Below, piece after piece: positions 1-10,455 of a stretch of DNA of 64,000 nucleotides (the stretch's first letter is position 1; each line of letters begins with the position of its first letter). Source of the stretch: Corylus avellana (Eukaryota; Streptophyta; Magnoliopsida; Fagales; Betulaceae); NCBI RefSeq assembly GCF_901000735.1, contig NC_081542.1:17127093-17191092 (forward strand). Reading direction: 5' to 3'. The notes under the pieces were generated by a model. That model had not been told where the DNA came from. It did not search any database and worked only from the letters and a program-made list of their open reading frames with translations. Made by a program: the position numbers and the translations under genes.

Positions 1-767
1 CAAGGTTGTAATTAAGACCAAAATCTGAGGGCCAGACTAACAGCTAGCTTAATGACTACAAATTTGTAATAAGATTTTATTTTCGTTATATTGATTAAGA
101 ATGAGAAAAAAGTTACCGTTCTTCAACTGCAGCCATATAATATGAGAATAAAAATGTGTATAATATTTATCTTCTTAGGAATGGACGATAAGTTAAAAAA
201 AAAAATCAACTGTCTGACATATTAAAAATCTTTTCCAATGTTCATATCATAGTATACATATTCAATTAATTTTCTTAGCAAATAATAATGAAAAACATTA
301 TCGAAATCAAAACATGCTCATGATACATATTCATAATTTCAAATATATTCCTTATACATTACTAGTTTAATTTATAGTTTTATTAAGCGTACTCTCCCAC
401 TTAATATTGAGTCGTTAGGCGTACTCCTCACCTAACAAGGTTGTTAACCGTACGTGCTTCACCACTTAACACTAGGCCTTCAAGCGTATTCTCTCACTTA
501 ACTCAAGTGGTGGAAGCCTTGGTCTTGAGGTCTACTCCCTTCAAGGTCCAAAGTTCAACACTTTATAATGAGTGCAAATAATTTCTTGGGGACACACTTG
601 TGACAATCCTAAGTTCCTTTAAGGTATTTTTAGTTGACTCATAAATTTTTTAAAAGGGGTTAACTTAAGTTAATAATGAAAATAGACGAATTAATAATAA
701 TAATAAAATAGTAAAGTATAAATAATAGTAATAATAAAAGCACAAGTGGGTCAAAATTTCAGTATTT
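1..767. other. Intergenic, no gene seen; four degenerate tandem units
   Basis: No coding region or RNA gene is recognisable here. Between about 386 and 510 there are four degenerate units, each beginning with a GCGTACTCTCCCACTTAA-like stretch and spaced roughly 30-35 nt apart. The rest is AT-rich. Confidence 0.5.
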
Positions 768-796
768 TTGCGTTGGTGGCCGTTATGTCTTGTAGT

Positions 797-835
797 GGGA
801 AAGAGAGAATTGCTTCTTTTTACTCCTCACGTGCA

Positions 836-869
<34 letters not shown>

Positions 870-1053
870 TGCATGCATGCATGGCACTTGATAATAGTTT
901 GTTCCCACAAAAGTCAAAGTAGGTGTGATATATATATATATATATATTGGGAAAGAGAGAATTGCTTCTTTTTACTCCTCACGTGCAACCATTTATATAT
1001 CACACCTACTTTGACTCTTGTGGGAACAAACTATTATCAAGTGCCATGCATAC
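797..1053. repeat. Duplicated 44-nt block with a near-perfect 58-bp inverted repeat
   Basis: A 44-nt block containing a G-box (CACGTG at 828-833 and 980-985) occurs at 797-840 and again at 949-992 with one clear change. The segment at about 877-936 is the reverse complement of 994-1053 with a single obvious mismatch. A transcript would fold into a long stem with a loop of about 60 nt. (AT)n runs lie beside the copies. It may be a small fold-back element or a microRNA-like precursor, and the sequence does not decide between these. Confidence 0.7.
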
Positions 1054-1063
1054 ATATTGCACC

Positions 1064-1095
<32 letters not shown>

Positions 1096-1097
<2 letters not shown>

Positions 1098-3352
1098 CTT
1101 TAAAATATATCAACACATATAAAGTTGCAGGTTTTTCGTATATACATATATTTGTACACATATAATTATATATAGTATCCCACGTGTATATTTATATATG
1201 GATGGTAGAGTTTAAGGTATATATATATATACGGAAGAACTTAAGGTACGTATATAAAGGAGTACTATTAAATAAAATAAGTTCTGAAAATTTTATGGGA
1301 AAACATACCTAAATACCTAAGTAAGTTCATTATCAATTGATTAGCAAGCCAATTCATAATAATAATATAATGTTTTACTGTGACATGTATGAGGGTAGTA
1401 ACGTGTCTGTATTTCTTTCGAGAGATTATTTAGCAGTTAGAGAAAATTTTTACTGTAGTCAAAAGGTAAGTGAATTTACTATCCCTTCCAGAAAAATTAT
1501 CATGTCATGTTATTTATGCAATTTTGTTTCAAACTGTAAATGATTATTTTGTTTATATTATGGAATTATGCTGCATGCATGACAAGTTTAAGAAAAAAAG
1601 AAACATTGCGAAAATAGTGATGTTTATCAAGAGAATTTTGAGAAAATGATAATAAATCATCCTACATGTTGCCCTAAGATATACCTAGAGAAGTACAAGA
1701 GATGAGAAAAAAGTGTTATAAAATGAGGGCACATGTAGGGATGAGTGTATTTTTTGCCCTAAAATAAACAAGAGAGAAACTTGGTACCGATGCTAAGGAT
1801 GGAGGCGCAACCGCTGAAAGAGGCTTTGCCAGAAGGTGGTTCCATCATAGTTTTTTTGCCATGCTGAGTGCACCCAAAGTTAATCGGCTGGCCAGAGGAC
1901 GAGGTTGCGGCCACAATTTCTCATCCCAAGTCACAAGGACCGCACAACCCTAGTATACAAGGGTAACAGTATACATGGGCCCTAGTATGAGATAAAGTTT
2001 ATCAACAATTTTATTGATAATAATATATTTTATGTGCTTTCTGTTTTCTTAAAAATATACTGGGAAATTTCATGTGATTTCATATTAATCAAGTTAATAA
2101 GTGCATTGGCACAATTTTCTTTCAGAGATTGATGAATTTATTTTAACAAGGAACATTATTATCGTTTGTGAGACATATCATTGTTAAGCATATATATTTC
2201 AGTTTATTTTACAGACGTGATATTCTAGAGTTTCATGCATTCATTTTATACTAGCATTGTTAAATTGACAAAGGATAATAGTGGTCCTTATTAAAATAGA
2301 TTCGTCAATCTCTCAAAGAAAACTGTGCCAACACACTTATTAACTTGACTAATATGAAATCACAAGGAATCCTAAATATGCCCGCCCCCATTCCGACCTC
2401 CTAATGCAACTTGATTACCACCTGAAACAAGAAATAAAACTGATGAGCCCAAATGGGGCCCAGTAAGTGAAATCCACAACCATAAGCAGTTTTACTTCTT
2501 GTCCCGTTTTGAAAATTGGAACTCATAACTACACATGTTCCTAGTATATTTTTAAGAAAAAACATAAAGCACATAAAATATATTTTCATCAATAAAATTA
2601 CTGCTTGTCTTTATCTCATACTAGGGCCCATGTATACTGTTACCCGCGTATACTAGGGTTGCGCGGTCCTTGCGACCTGGGATGGGATACTGTGGCCGCA
2701 GCCCCGTCCCCTTGGCCAGTCGATTAACTCTAGGTGCACTCAGTATGGCAAAAGTATGATGAAAACAACTTCTGGCAGATTCTCCTTCAGCGGTTGCACC
2801 TCCATCCTTAACATCGGTACCGAGCTTCGCTCTTTTTTCTCTTGGGGCCAAAAATACACTCTTCCCTACATGTGCCCTTGCTTTATAACATTCTTTCCTC
2901 ATCACTTGTACTCTATTTGTACTTCTTTTGATACATCGTAGAGCATCATGTAAGAGGGTTTATCATAATTTTCTCAAAATTTCTTATAAGCATCATTATT
3001 TTAATAACATTTTTTTTTCTCAAACTTATCATGCATGCAGCATAATTTCATAGTATAAACAAAATGATCATTTGTAATTTGAAACAGAATATCATAAATA
3101 GCATGGCATGATAATTTTTTCTGGAAGGGATAGTAAATTCACTTACCTCTTGACAACAGTTAAGAAATTCCTCTGACTGTTAACTAATCTCCTAAAGGAA
3201 AAATAGACACGTTACTACCCTCATACATGTCACAGAAGAGCACTCTATTACTATTTTGAGTTGGCTTACTAATCAATTAAGAATGAACTTATTTAGGTCT
3301 TTAAGTATGCTTTCCAATACAATTTTAGAAATGATTCTATTTCCTAGTACTC

Positions 3353-3387
<35 letters not shown>

Positions 3388-3478
3388 TGATAGTATATTT
3401 GTACGGAAGAACTTAAAGTATATATATATATATGAAAAACCTGAAACTTTATGTGTTGATATATTTTAAAGTACCCCA
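1096..3478. repeat. Giant imperfect inverted repeat, arms about 0.95 kb
   Basis: The left arm (about 1,096-2,060) matches the reverse complement of the right arm (about 2,515-3,478) at roughly 80-85 percent by eye. The inner parts 2,070-2,160 and 2,280-2,375 also pair. The strand between arms is short, and the right arm has an unpaired stretch at about 2,396-2,515. Shared landmarks include a GTAAGTGAATTTACTATCCC block (left near 1,465) and a block reading GTATACATGGGCCCTAGTA (left near 1,970). One reading frame of 94 codons is open in the right arm (2,621-2,905, minus) but broken in the left arm. I do not recognise that protein. A transcript across the locus would form a long double-stranded RNA. 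Confidence 0.75.
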
Positions 3479-4448
3479 TATGTATATGTTTATCAATACC
3501 TCAAATTAATATATTTATATCTTTATACTTTAAAGTATTCCTCATGTAAATATATTTATAAATCCTCCAAATCATTTTATATATATATATAGATGGCCGT
3601 GATTATTAGCAGGTCAATGACTTGAGTGTAGGCAGAAACTAAGCATATATAACAGAGAGGGCTTGGGCTTTGTTCACAATATAAGCATGCATGGGCCGCA
3701 TGGCATAGAATCTTAATCCCAATTCCACAAGAAATAAGGCAGGTGCGAGGCAGCAGCATCGTGAAGGGAATACAAAAAAAAAAAAAAAAAAAAAACTAAA
3801 ACTAAAATTTTGACTCACTCTTGTGCTCTGAAATGAATATATGTATATAGAGAGAGAGAGTCATGAGTCATCAGATTAAGATATATTCTCCCACCGAATT
3901 CTGGGCTATTTAAAATTTTTCATTTATCATCAAACTTTTATTCTTTATAAAACTAGTCCTTTCATTTCATCTCTGACACTTAATTTTCTTTAAAACCTTT
4001 CATTTTCTTGTAAAACATGTAAATCATAGTGACATACATATTGGCGTACATCAAATACTTAAATTGCAGGGCTAATAATCATAATTAAAACCATACACAA
4101 ATACGGTTAAATCTGCACCGTGTGTTCGTCTGCATTATGTTATATATGTTCACTAGTTATAACATTTCTCAAAACCCTAAACAATTTTTTCCCCTAAAAA
4201 GTCCTAATTTTTCAAATCTAGATAGTCTCGTTCAAACGAACTGCGAATGTAGTTTTGGATGAGGCTTTTTCGACTTGGCTTGTTTGAATGTTTGTTTGAA
4301 CACAACTTTGATCGATGCTCTCGAGTACTGTCTCGTTCAAACGCAACTAGTACCATTTGAACGGCAACATGTAAGAATTGCACCCTAACGCAAAAAATGA
4401 CTCAAACATGATCTTTCATACTCCAAAACCTTCTTTTACACCATATAA
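3479..4448. other. Intergenic, no gene seen
   Basis: AT-rich sequence with (AT)n near 3,577, an A-run near 3,773 and a short (AG)n near 3,850. I see no supported gene or element boundary. Confidence 0.5.
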
Positions 4449-4772
4449 TATTATATAGGAAAAAGTCTCACATACCCCCCTCAAACTACTATCTAATTGA
4501 CAATGTCTCTTTCAAACTTTCAATTGTGACAATGTTTCATCTAAACTACCAAAATATTGTCAATATCCCTCAAGGCTAGTAAAAAGATTAAAAAAAAAAA
4601 AAAAAAAAAAAAAGTCCCTATAGATTTCTCAATAAGACAAAAATACCCCTATAAATTAAAATATATATATAATTATTTTTAAAAAATAAAAATTTCAATT
4701 AAAAAACGATTTATTTATTTTAAATGATTTTTTTTTTTTAAAAAAAAAAACTGAAATATTTATTTATTTTTT

Positions 4773-7119
4773 GGGAAATTATATATAAAATCCTTAGGTA
4801 AACGCGCTTTTTTAAAAAACTCCCTGGGTATTTTTTTTTGGAAATTTAGTCCCTGGGTAACTCGAAATTGCAAGAAAACTCCCTACCGTCAATTTTTGTT
4901 AACTTCCGTTAGTCTACTCAAAACTCACCGTTTTATCTGATTAAAATATTATTTTTTTTATTAATTTAATTTAAAAAATTCAATCTAAAAAAAAAAAAAA
5001 AAAAAATTTGAGGGGTGGCTTGGGGTGGCTCGCGGCCACCCCTTTCCACCACTCGTATCCTGTGGGGGTACCTGTTGTTCTGGGATGGCCATTACTACTT
5101 GAGCATTTTGAGGAGAACGTTGGTGGACCTGTTGTTGATAATGATGATGTTGTTGTGACGGTGGCGGTGGTGGTGGCGGCGTTGGAGCCGCTGGCACAGT
5201 CGGTGGTGGGGCAGCAGGAATATTGGTTACAGTAGTAGGGGTAGGTAATTGGACGGTTTGGCCAGTAATTTTTTGTAGAAAAGCAACTATAGCGGCATCC
5301 CTAGAAGCAGAGATGGCCCGGTCCTGAGCCATGAGCTCGTGCTCGCGGGCCAGCCTAGCCATCTCTTGCCTCTTCCAAGCTTCTTCTCTTATCATCCTGT
5401 CTTGGTCTCTCTTCTCTATTACCTCTAGAAATCTTTGCTGCATCACTTCTTGTTTGTACATTACCTGTTTCATTAGATTCTCGAAAAACTCCATCATCCT
5501 ACGGGTGCCAGAACCGCTGCCGGCTCTTGATGACCCCCGTTTACGCTTGCGGCTGCTACCTACGTTAGATGGCTCCCCTTCTAGGCTCTCCTCCTCATCA
5601 TCGGAGCCCGGAGAAGACGAGGAGCTATTCGATGAGAAGCTGATACCTGTTGGCGGGGGCGCTGCTGCTGCAGGAGTTGTGACGGATCCAGACACGGCAG
5701 CTGGTGCAATAACTGCCGCACTCGGATCAGGAGGAAACATTCCGACACCAGGAGGGGCTTGGGGAATTCTGATAGAGGAGATTGGCATGGCGTTGCTGAT
5801 AAAGCTGCCGATGCCGATCCCAGTGGAAACAGGAGAAATCACTGGGTTGATGATAGTAGTTGTCGCGGGCGGCACTAGGAAGGACGCTGAAGCGTTATTG
5901 CCGGTGGCGCTGCTACTGGCAGCTGAGCTATGGAGAGCCTCAAGCTCGCTGAAGAATTTGTAGCTTTTCCCATCTTGACGACCAGCTCGGCCTTCCTTTG
6001 TTCGCTTGTAATACTTGTGGACGTTCTCAAATTTTTCCTTGCATTTCTTGGCACTCCGTTTGTACCCCAACTCCGCTAGCTTCCTGCCACCACCCCGAAT
6101 TTTGCTTTGTATAAATAGATTCACTCAACACTTATCACAATTTCAGGTGGTAAAAAATCATATATCTCGACGAGTTCAGGAAATTAACCAAAAAAGTGCT
6201 AGCTAGCTACATAAAGAAAGCAAGAGAGAGAGAGAGAGAGAGAAAAGTACTTGTGTTTCTCTTTTTTCTTTTCTTTTCTAATAGGGTCCGATTTTTAAGA
6301 CTAAAATTATATAAAAGCAAGAAGAATTCTTCTCGGGATTGAATATAGTAATATAAATTGATTTTTCTTTCTCTCTAGGGGGGGGGGGGGATAAAAGGAA
6401 AGTTCACTGTTTCTGTGTATAAGGGGATTGGCTGGAAGACATGCAGCGGATCTGGGGCGTTTTGAAAATTACATAAAAAGAAGAAAAGAGACAAGGATGC
6501 CCAGCTAGCTCGTGAATCGTGAGGGCAAAGTGATAAGAAGCCATGTGCGTTTTTGTGCGGGGAATGAGAGTGCGTGCGTGAGAGAGATCTTGAGTGGAAT
6601 ACCTGCTTGCTCACCAAATTAAAGCTTTGTATGTAAGCTTTGGTTTTGGAGGAGGACAATGCGTTCTAATAAAGAAAAAGGAGTTTTTTTTTTCTTTTCT
6701 TTTTTTCTTTTTTCCTTTGTTTAATTATTGTAGAATTCTTTTGGAAATGAAAGGAAGGAAGGAAGGAAGGAAGGGGTTGAATTATAATTATTACCTAGAA
6801 ACATCTTCCCAGAGGGGACCTTTGAGGGTAGCGTCACGGAAGACAGCGTCCATCTCGGACCTAATTCTGAGAAGAGCTAGAGTCTCTTGACGAGGCCACC
6901 GATTCCCGCCGCCAATAGCTCCTCCCTCCCCCGCAGCGGCGGCAAGTGCATCCTCATCTGCAGTCCCGCCCTGTAGAGGCATCAGTTCATCCAAATTCAC
7001 AGCGGCCGAGGCAGGAGGCCGGCTGCTGATGGGCGAGGCCGCTTCTACTAGCTGGGCTTGTCCACTTTCCGTACCCATCGGCTGACCGGTTGCAGCAGCA
7101 GCAGCCAAGGCAGGAGCAC

Positions 7120-7150
<31 letters not shown>

Positions 7151-7364
7151 AGATTGAATTTTTTAAATTAAATTAATAAAAAAAATAATATTTTAATCAG
7201 ATAAAACGGTGAGTTTTGAGTAGACTAACAGAAGTTAACAAAAATTGACGGTAGGGAGTTTTCTTGCAATTTCGAGTTACCCAGGGACTAAATTTCCAAA
7301 AAAAAATACCCAGGGAGTTTTTTAAAAAAGCGCGTTTACCTAAGGATTTTATATATAATTTCCC
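4773..7364. mobile_element. Pack-MULE: young Mutator-like element carrying a captured trihelix gene
   Basis: Terminal inverted repeats lie at 4,773-5,012 and 7,119-7,364 and both begin GGGAAATTATATATAAAATC. Over about 240 bp I find one substitution (C/T, near 4,907) plus a difference in the A/T run, so the insertion is recent. The 9 bases TTATTTTTT stand immediately outside both ends (4,764-4,772 and 7,365-7,373), the target duplication length of Mutator-like elements. The 2.1 kb between the repeats is not transposase but a plant gene segment with its intron. That is the definition of a Pack-MULE and shows capture from genomic DNA rather than from mRNA. The duplicated 9-mer is low in complexity, so the near-identical repeats are the stronger evidence. 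Confidence 0.88.
4985..7078 (-). pseudogene. Captured N-terminal half of a GT-2/GTL1-type trihelix transcription factor
   Basis: Two exons: 7,078-6,795 and 6,083-4,985, with a GT-AG intron of 711 bp, giving 460 codons. The complete N-terminal trihelix DNA-binding domain lies at about residues 60-145 (GNRWPRQETLALLRIRSEMD, W61 and W90, then KCKEKFENVHKYYKRTKEGR). It is followed by a Ser/Pro/Ala-rich linker, a KRKR nuclear localisation motif, and the central coiled coil (EEAWKRQEMARLAREHELMA) typical of GT-2, DF1 and GTL1. Family members continue with a second trihelix beginning at an RWPK-like motif. Here the frame ends at GGKGWPR, enters the element's own repeat and stops in the poly-A/T of the terminal repeat. 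The frame is intact with no internal stop. An expressed product would bind DNA through one domain only. The upstream frame is open into the repeat, but 7,078 is the first ATG. Transcription is unproven. Confidence 0.85.
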
Positions 7365-7745
7365 TTATTTTTTTAAACAGAAATTTTATTTAAAAAAATG
7401 ATTTTTTTTTTAAAAACGATTTTTTTTTAAAAACGAAAATTTTTAATTTTTTTAAAACCGAAATTTCTATTTAAACAAACTTAAAAAAAATATATTATAT
7501 TTTTATAATTTTTTTTTTTAATTTTCACCCCTTGGATTTTATATTTTCTTTATATTTTTAGGTTTTTTTTTTAGAAGTTTTAATATTTTTTGTTTTTATT
7601 TTATTAAGGGTAGTTTCGTCATTGGAGAACATTGACAATGTTATGATAGTTTGGGGGGACATTGTTACAATTGAAAGTTTGGAGAGAACATTGTCAATTG
7701 AGTGGTAATTTGAGAGGAATATGTGAACTTTTACCCTATTATATA

Positions 7746-8008
7746 ATACACATGCATCTCAAAAACCCAATTTTTTACCGTAAAAATTATTCATTTTTAT
7801 GAAAACCCTAGCTATTTTTCTATACTTTTCTCTTACCATATTTCAACAACGCAACAACCACCACAATACTTCCATTCAATCAACACAATCACTTCATTCA
7901 CAAATCCAAGGAAATTGAAATGGGAGTAAAAAGAAATTAATTATACCTCTAATTAAGCTTTTCTTTGAGCTTCTCATTTCCTTTCTTCTGTCACTACTAC
8001 TCTCTTAC

Positions 8009-8039
<31 letters not shown>

Positions 8040-9660
8040 GTTCAATCGGAGCTGGGTCATACATATTAAATACCCACTGGGCAACTGAAGGATGCGGCCC
8101 AGTGGGTTGGACAACACAAACTTTTGAACTTTTTTAGGATTTCAAACATCGATGGTAAGAGAATCTACTAATATGCCAGACTAATACTAATTATTGTGGA
8201 ACACGTCTCATATGTCACCTCCTTTCGCCAAATTGGGGGTAGGCAAACCACCCCAAGGCTTTGGGGTGGTTCGGTCACCCCTCCAACAATTGAAGGTGGC
8301 TAAATCACCCCAATGACTAGAGGTGGGTCAAACCACTACAAAGTCTCTAATGTTAGTGAAGAGGGGTGGCTAATATAATATTAGGGCTATCAAATCTTTT
8401 ACGAAGAGATGAGTATTAAGATAATGTGAAACTTATTCATTGAAAATAATCAAAATAATTAATAAAGAAAAATGCTACAAGTATCAATGAATAAGCTCTA
8501 TATTATCTTGGCATCGATTAAAGACTTGATACCCCTAAAATTTCTCAGCTAATATCAGACCAAAAAAAAAAAAAAAAAAAAAAAAGAAAGAAAGAAAGGA
8601 AAAGGAAAAGAGAGCCTTGTAGAAAGAAAGGAAAAGGAAAAGGAAAGGAAGGAAAAGAGAGCCTTGTAGAAAGAAAGGAAAAGGAAAGGAAAAGGAAAAG
8701 AGAGCCTTGTAGATCTTTCTTTAGTATATTCTTTTTCTCAAATCATATATGCATTTCTAGCAGCCTTAACAAATTTTACTCACCAAAATAATTAAAAGTA
8801 CACTTTACTTTATTTTAACTACCAACTTTTTTAAAGCATACTTAGTAGTCTCTCTATTTTAATTATAAACTTTCATTATTCTATTTAAATATTCTTTTTC
8901 AAATGCTTCTTTATATTTGTTTTTTACTTTTTCAACGAATATGGAAGGAGAGAGAAAATTTATATTATTTTTTATTTGTTTTTTACTTTTTCAACGAATA
9001 TGGAAGGAGAGAGAAAATTTATATTATTTTTTATTCATTTGGTGAGTGAATAGTACTCACTAAATTATTTTTCAAAGATAGCGAGTACTATTCACTCACA
9101 ATTTATTCTGAGTTAAAATGGTGAAGGGCCGTGAGACTGAAAATTGAGAATTTTAGTCACTTTTACTAATGGCTCGTTTGGGAGTGTGATTTCAATAAAT
9201 GTGATTTTAAAAATTAAGTCTTTAAAATCGCATAGGCGTTTGGTAAAATATGTTAATAAGTACATTTTTTTTATCAATTAAGTGTTTGGATAACATTAGC
9301 ATATAATTACGGTTTCATGGCCAAATAAGTAAATATTGCGCTAAACATTGTTTTAAGGGAAATCGTGATTTTGGTTTAAATTCGCACATTTTCAAATAAG
9401 TATCATCTAGTCAGCTTATAGAAATCGCGAATTTTTCCACGATTTTAAATTTTCACAATCCCAAACCCTAAAAAATTGCAATTTAATTTAAAAACACAAA
9501 TTAATTTTTAAAAAACACGCTCCCAAACCAACCCTAAATTGCATCACCAAAGTGGTTTTGGTAATCCTCTATTCAAAAACCCTTTAGAGCATCATCAAAA
9601 TCAATGCACAATCCTCAAACTTGTTTGGACCTATCTCTGCCAATCAAATCCCTTGGCGGA
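7746..9660. other. Intergenic with tandem repeats and a possible MITE
   Basis: No gene is seen. A purine-rich GAGCCTTGTAGAAAGAAAGG unit is repeated three times at about 8,583-8,713. A 59-bp unit is perfectly duplicated at 8,915-8,973 and 8,974-9,032. At about 9,165-9,535 the ends read CGTTTGGGAGTGTGATTT and, in reverse complement, GGTTTGGGAGCGTGTTTT, which suggests a hAT-like MITE. I could not find a target duplication for it. Confidence 0.55.
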
Positions 9661-9896
9661 ACCTATAAATATATCGTAAATTAAGAAAAGTCAAAAAAAA
9701 TTTTTGGCCTTTTTTCCTTTACCTTAAGCGTACTATATTAACAACAATTTATTGGCATCCCCTCTTCGCCTTTTCAGAACCGTCGATAGATCTTCCTCTT
9801 CATCTCCGCTTTCTCCCTTTCTCCCTTCTCCTAGGGTTTTCTTTCTCATTCTCAGTCTCAATCAACAAACAGAGACAGAGAAATACACAGGAAGCC
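9660..9896 (+). promoter_or_regulatory. Promoter and 5' leader of the HEL2-like gene (TATA box, telo-box)
   Basis: A TATA box (CTATAAATATA) lies at 9,663-9,673, about 225 bp before the start codon. CTAGGGTTTT at 9,831-9,840 is the reverse complement of the plant telo-box AAACCCTA, which is frequent in promoters and leaders of translation-machinery genes. The leader is rich in pyrimidines. The transcription start is inferred, not seen. Confidence 0.5.
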
Positions 9897-10409
9897 ATGG
9901 ACGATAGCTGTGCTGTGTGTGCCGAGTCTCTTGAATGGGTGGCCTACGGCCCCTGCGGCCACCGGGAGGTCTGCTCCACCTGCGTCGCTCGCCTCCGCTT
10001 CATCTGCGAAGATCGCAGTTGCTGCATATGCAAGACCCAGTCCGACGTCGTTTTCGTCACCAAGGTTTCAACTTCCGCTCTTCCTTTATATTCTAATCTC
10101 ATAATTTCTGCCATTTTTCGATTTTCTTATGCTAGGTGCTGATTTTGGTTTCGATTGAGGGTATTTAACGTTTTTTTTTTTCAATTGGTTTGTGCTTCAA
10201 TTTTGATATAGGTTAGTATCCCTTAGGTATGTGGCTGAATTAGAATTTGGGTGTGTGCTGCGGCTAGATGGAAAATACTGTGTAGAATTTAGTTCGCTGT
10301 CTTTTTGGTTGCCGTCAATTAGCTGTTTTGATTCAATTGTTTGGAATTGAACTCTTCAGCTTTCTGGGACAATTTTCTTCTTATTTGCTTGTCAAATATA
10401 CAACCAGGC

Positions 10410-10455
<46 letters not shown>

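Larger units (their letters stand above)
4458..7736. mobile_element. Outer Mutator-like fold-back element with 9-bp target duplication
   Basis: The left arm (4,458 to about 4,772) begins GGAAAAAGTCTCACAT. The reverse complement of the right arm (about 7,374-7,736) begins GGGTAAAAGTTCACAT. The arms stay alignable over about 300 bp with much divergence. Directly outside, TATTATATA stands at 4,449-4,457 and again at 7,737-7,745, a perfect 9-bp duplication typical of Mutator-like elements. Without the younger element inside it, this copy would be about 0.7 kb of almost pure inverted repeat. No transposase is present. Confidence 0.75.

Noticed and set aside
768..1165. Open frames full of Tyr-Ile repeats
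   Set aside because: They are translations of (AT)n tracts inside a repeat and show no protein features.
5331..5963. Plus-strand frame of 210 codons
   Set aside because: It is the antisense shadow of the trihelix coding exon, whose minus-strand frame has clear domains and splice sites.
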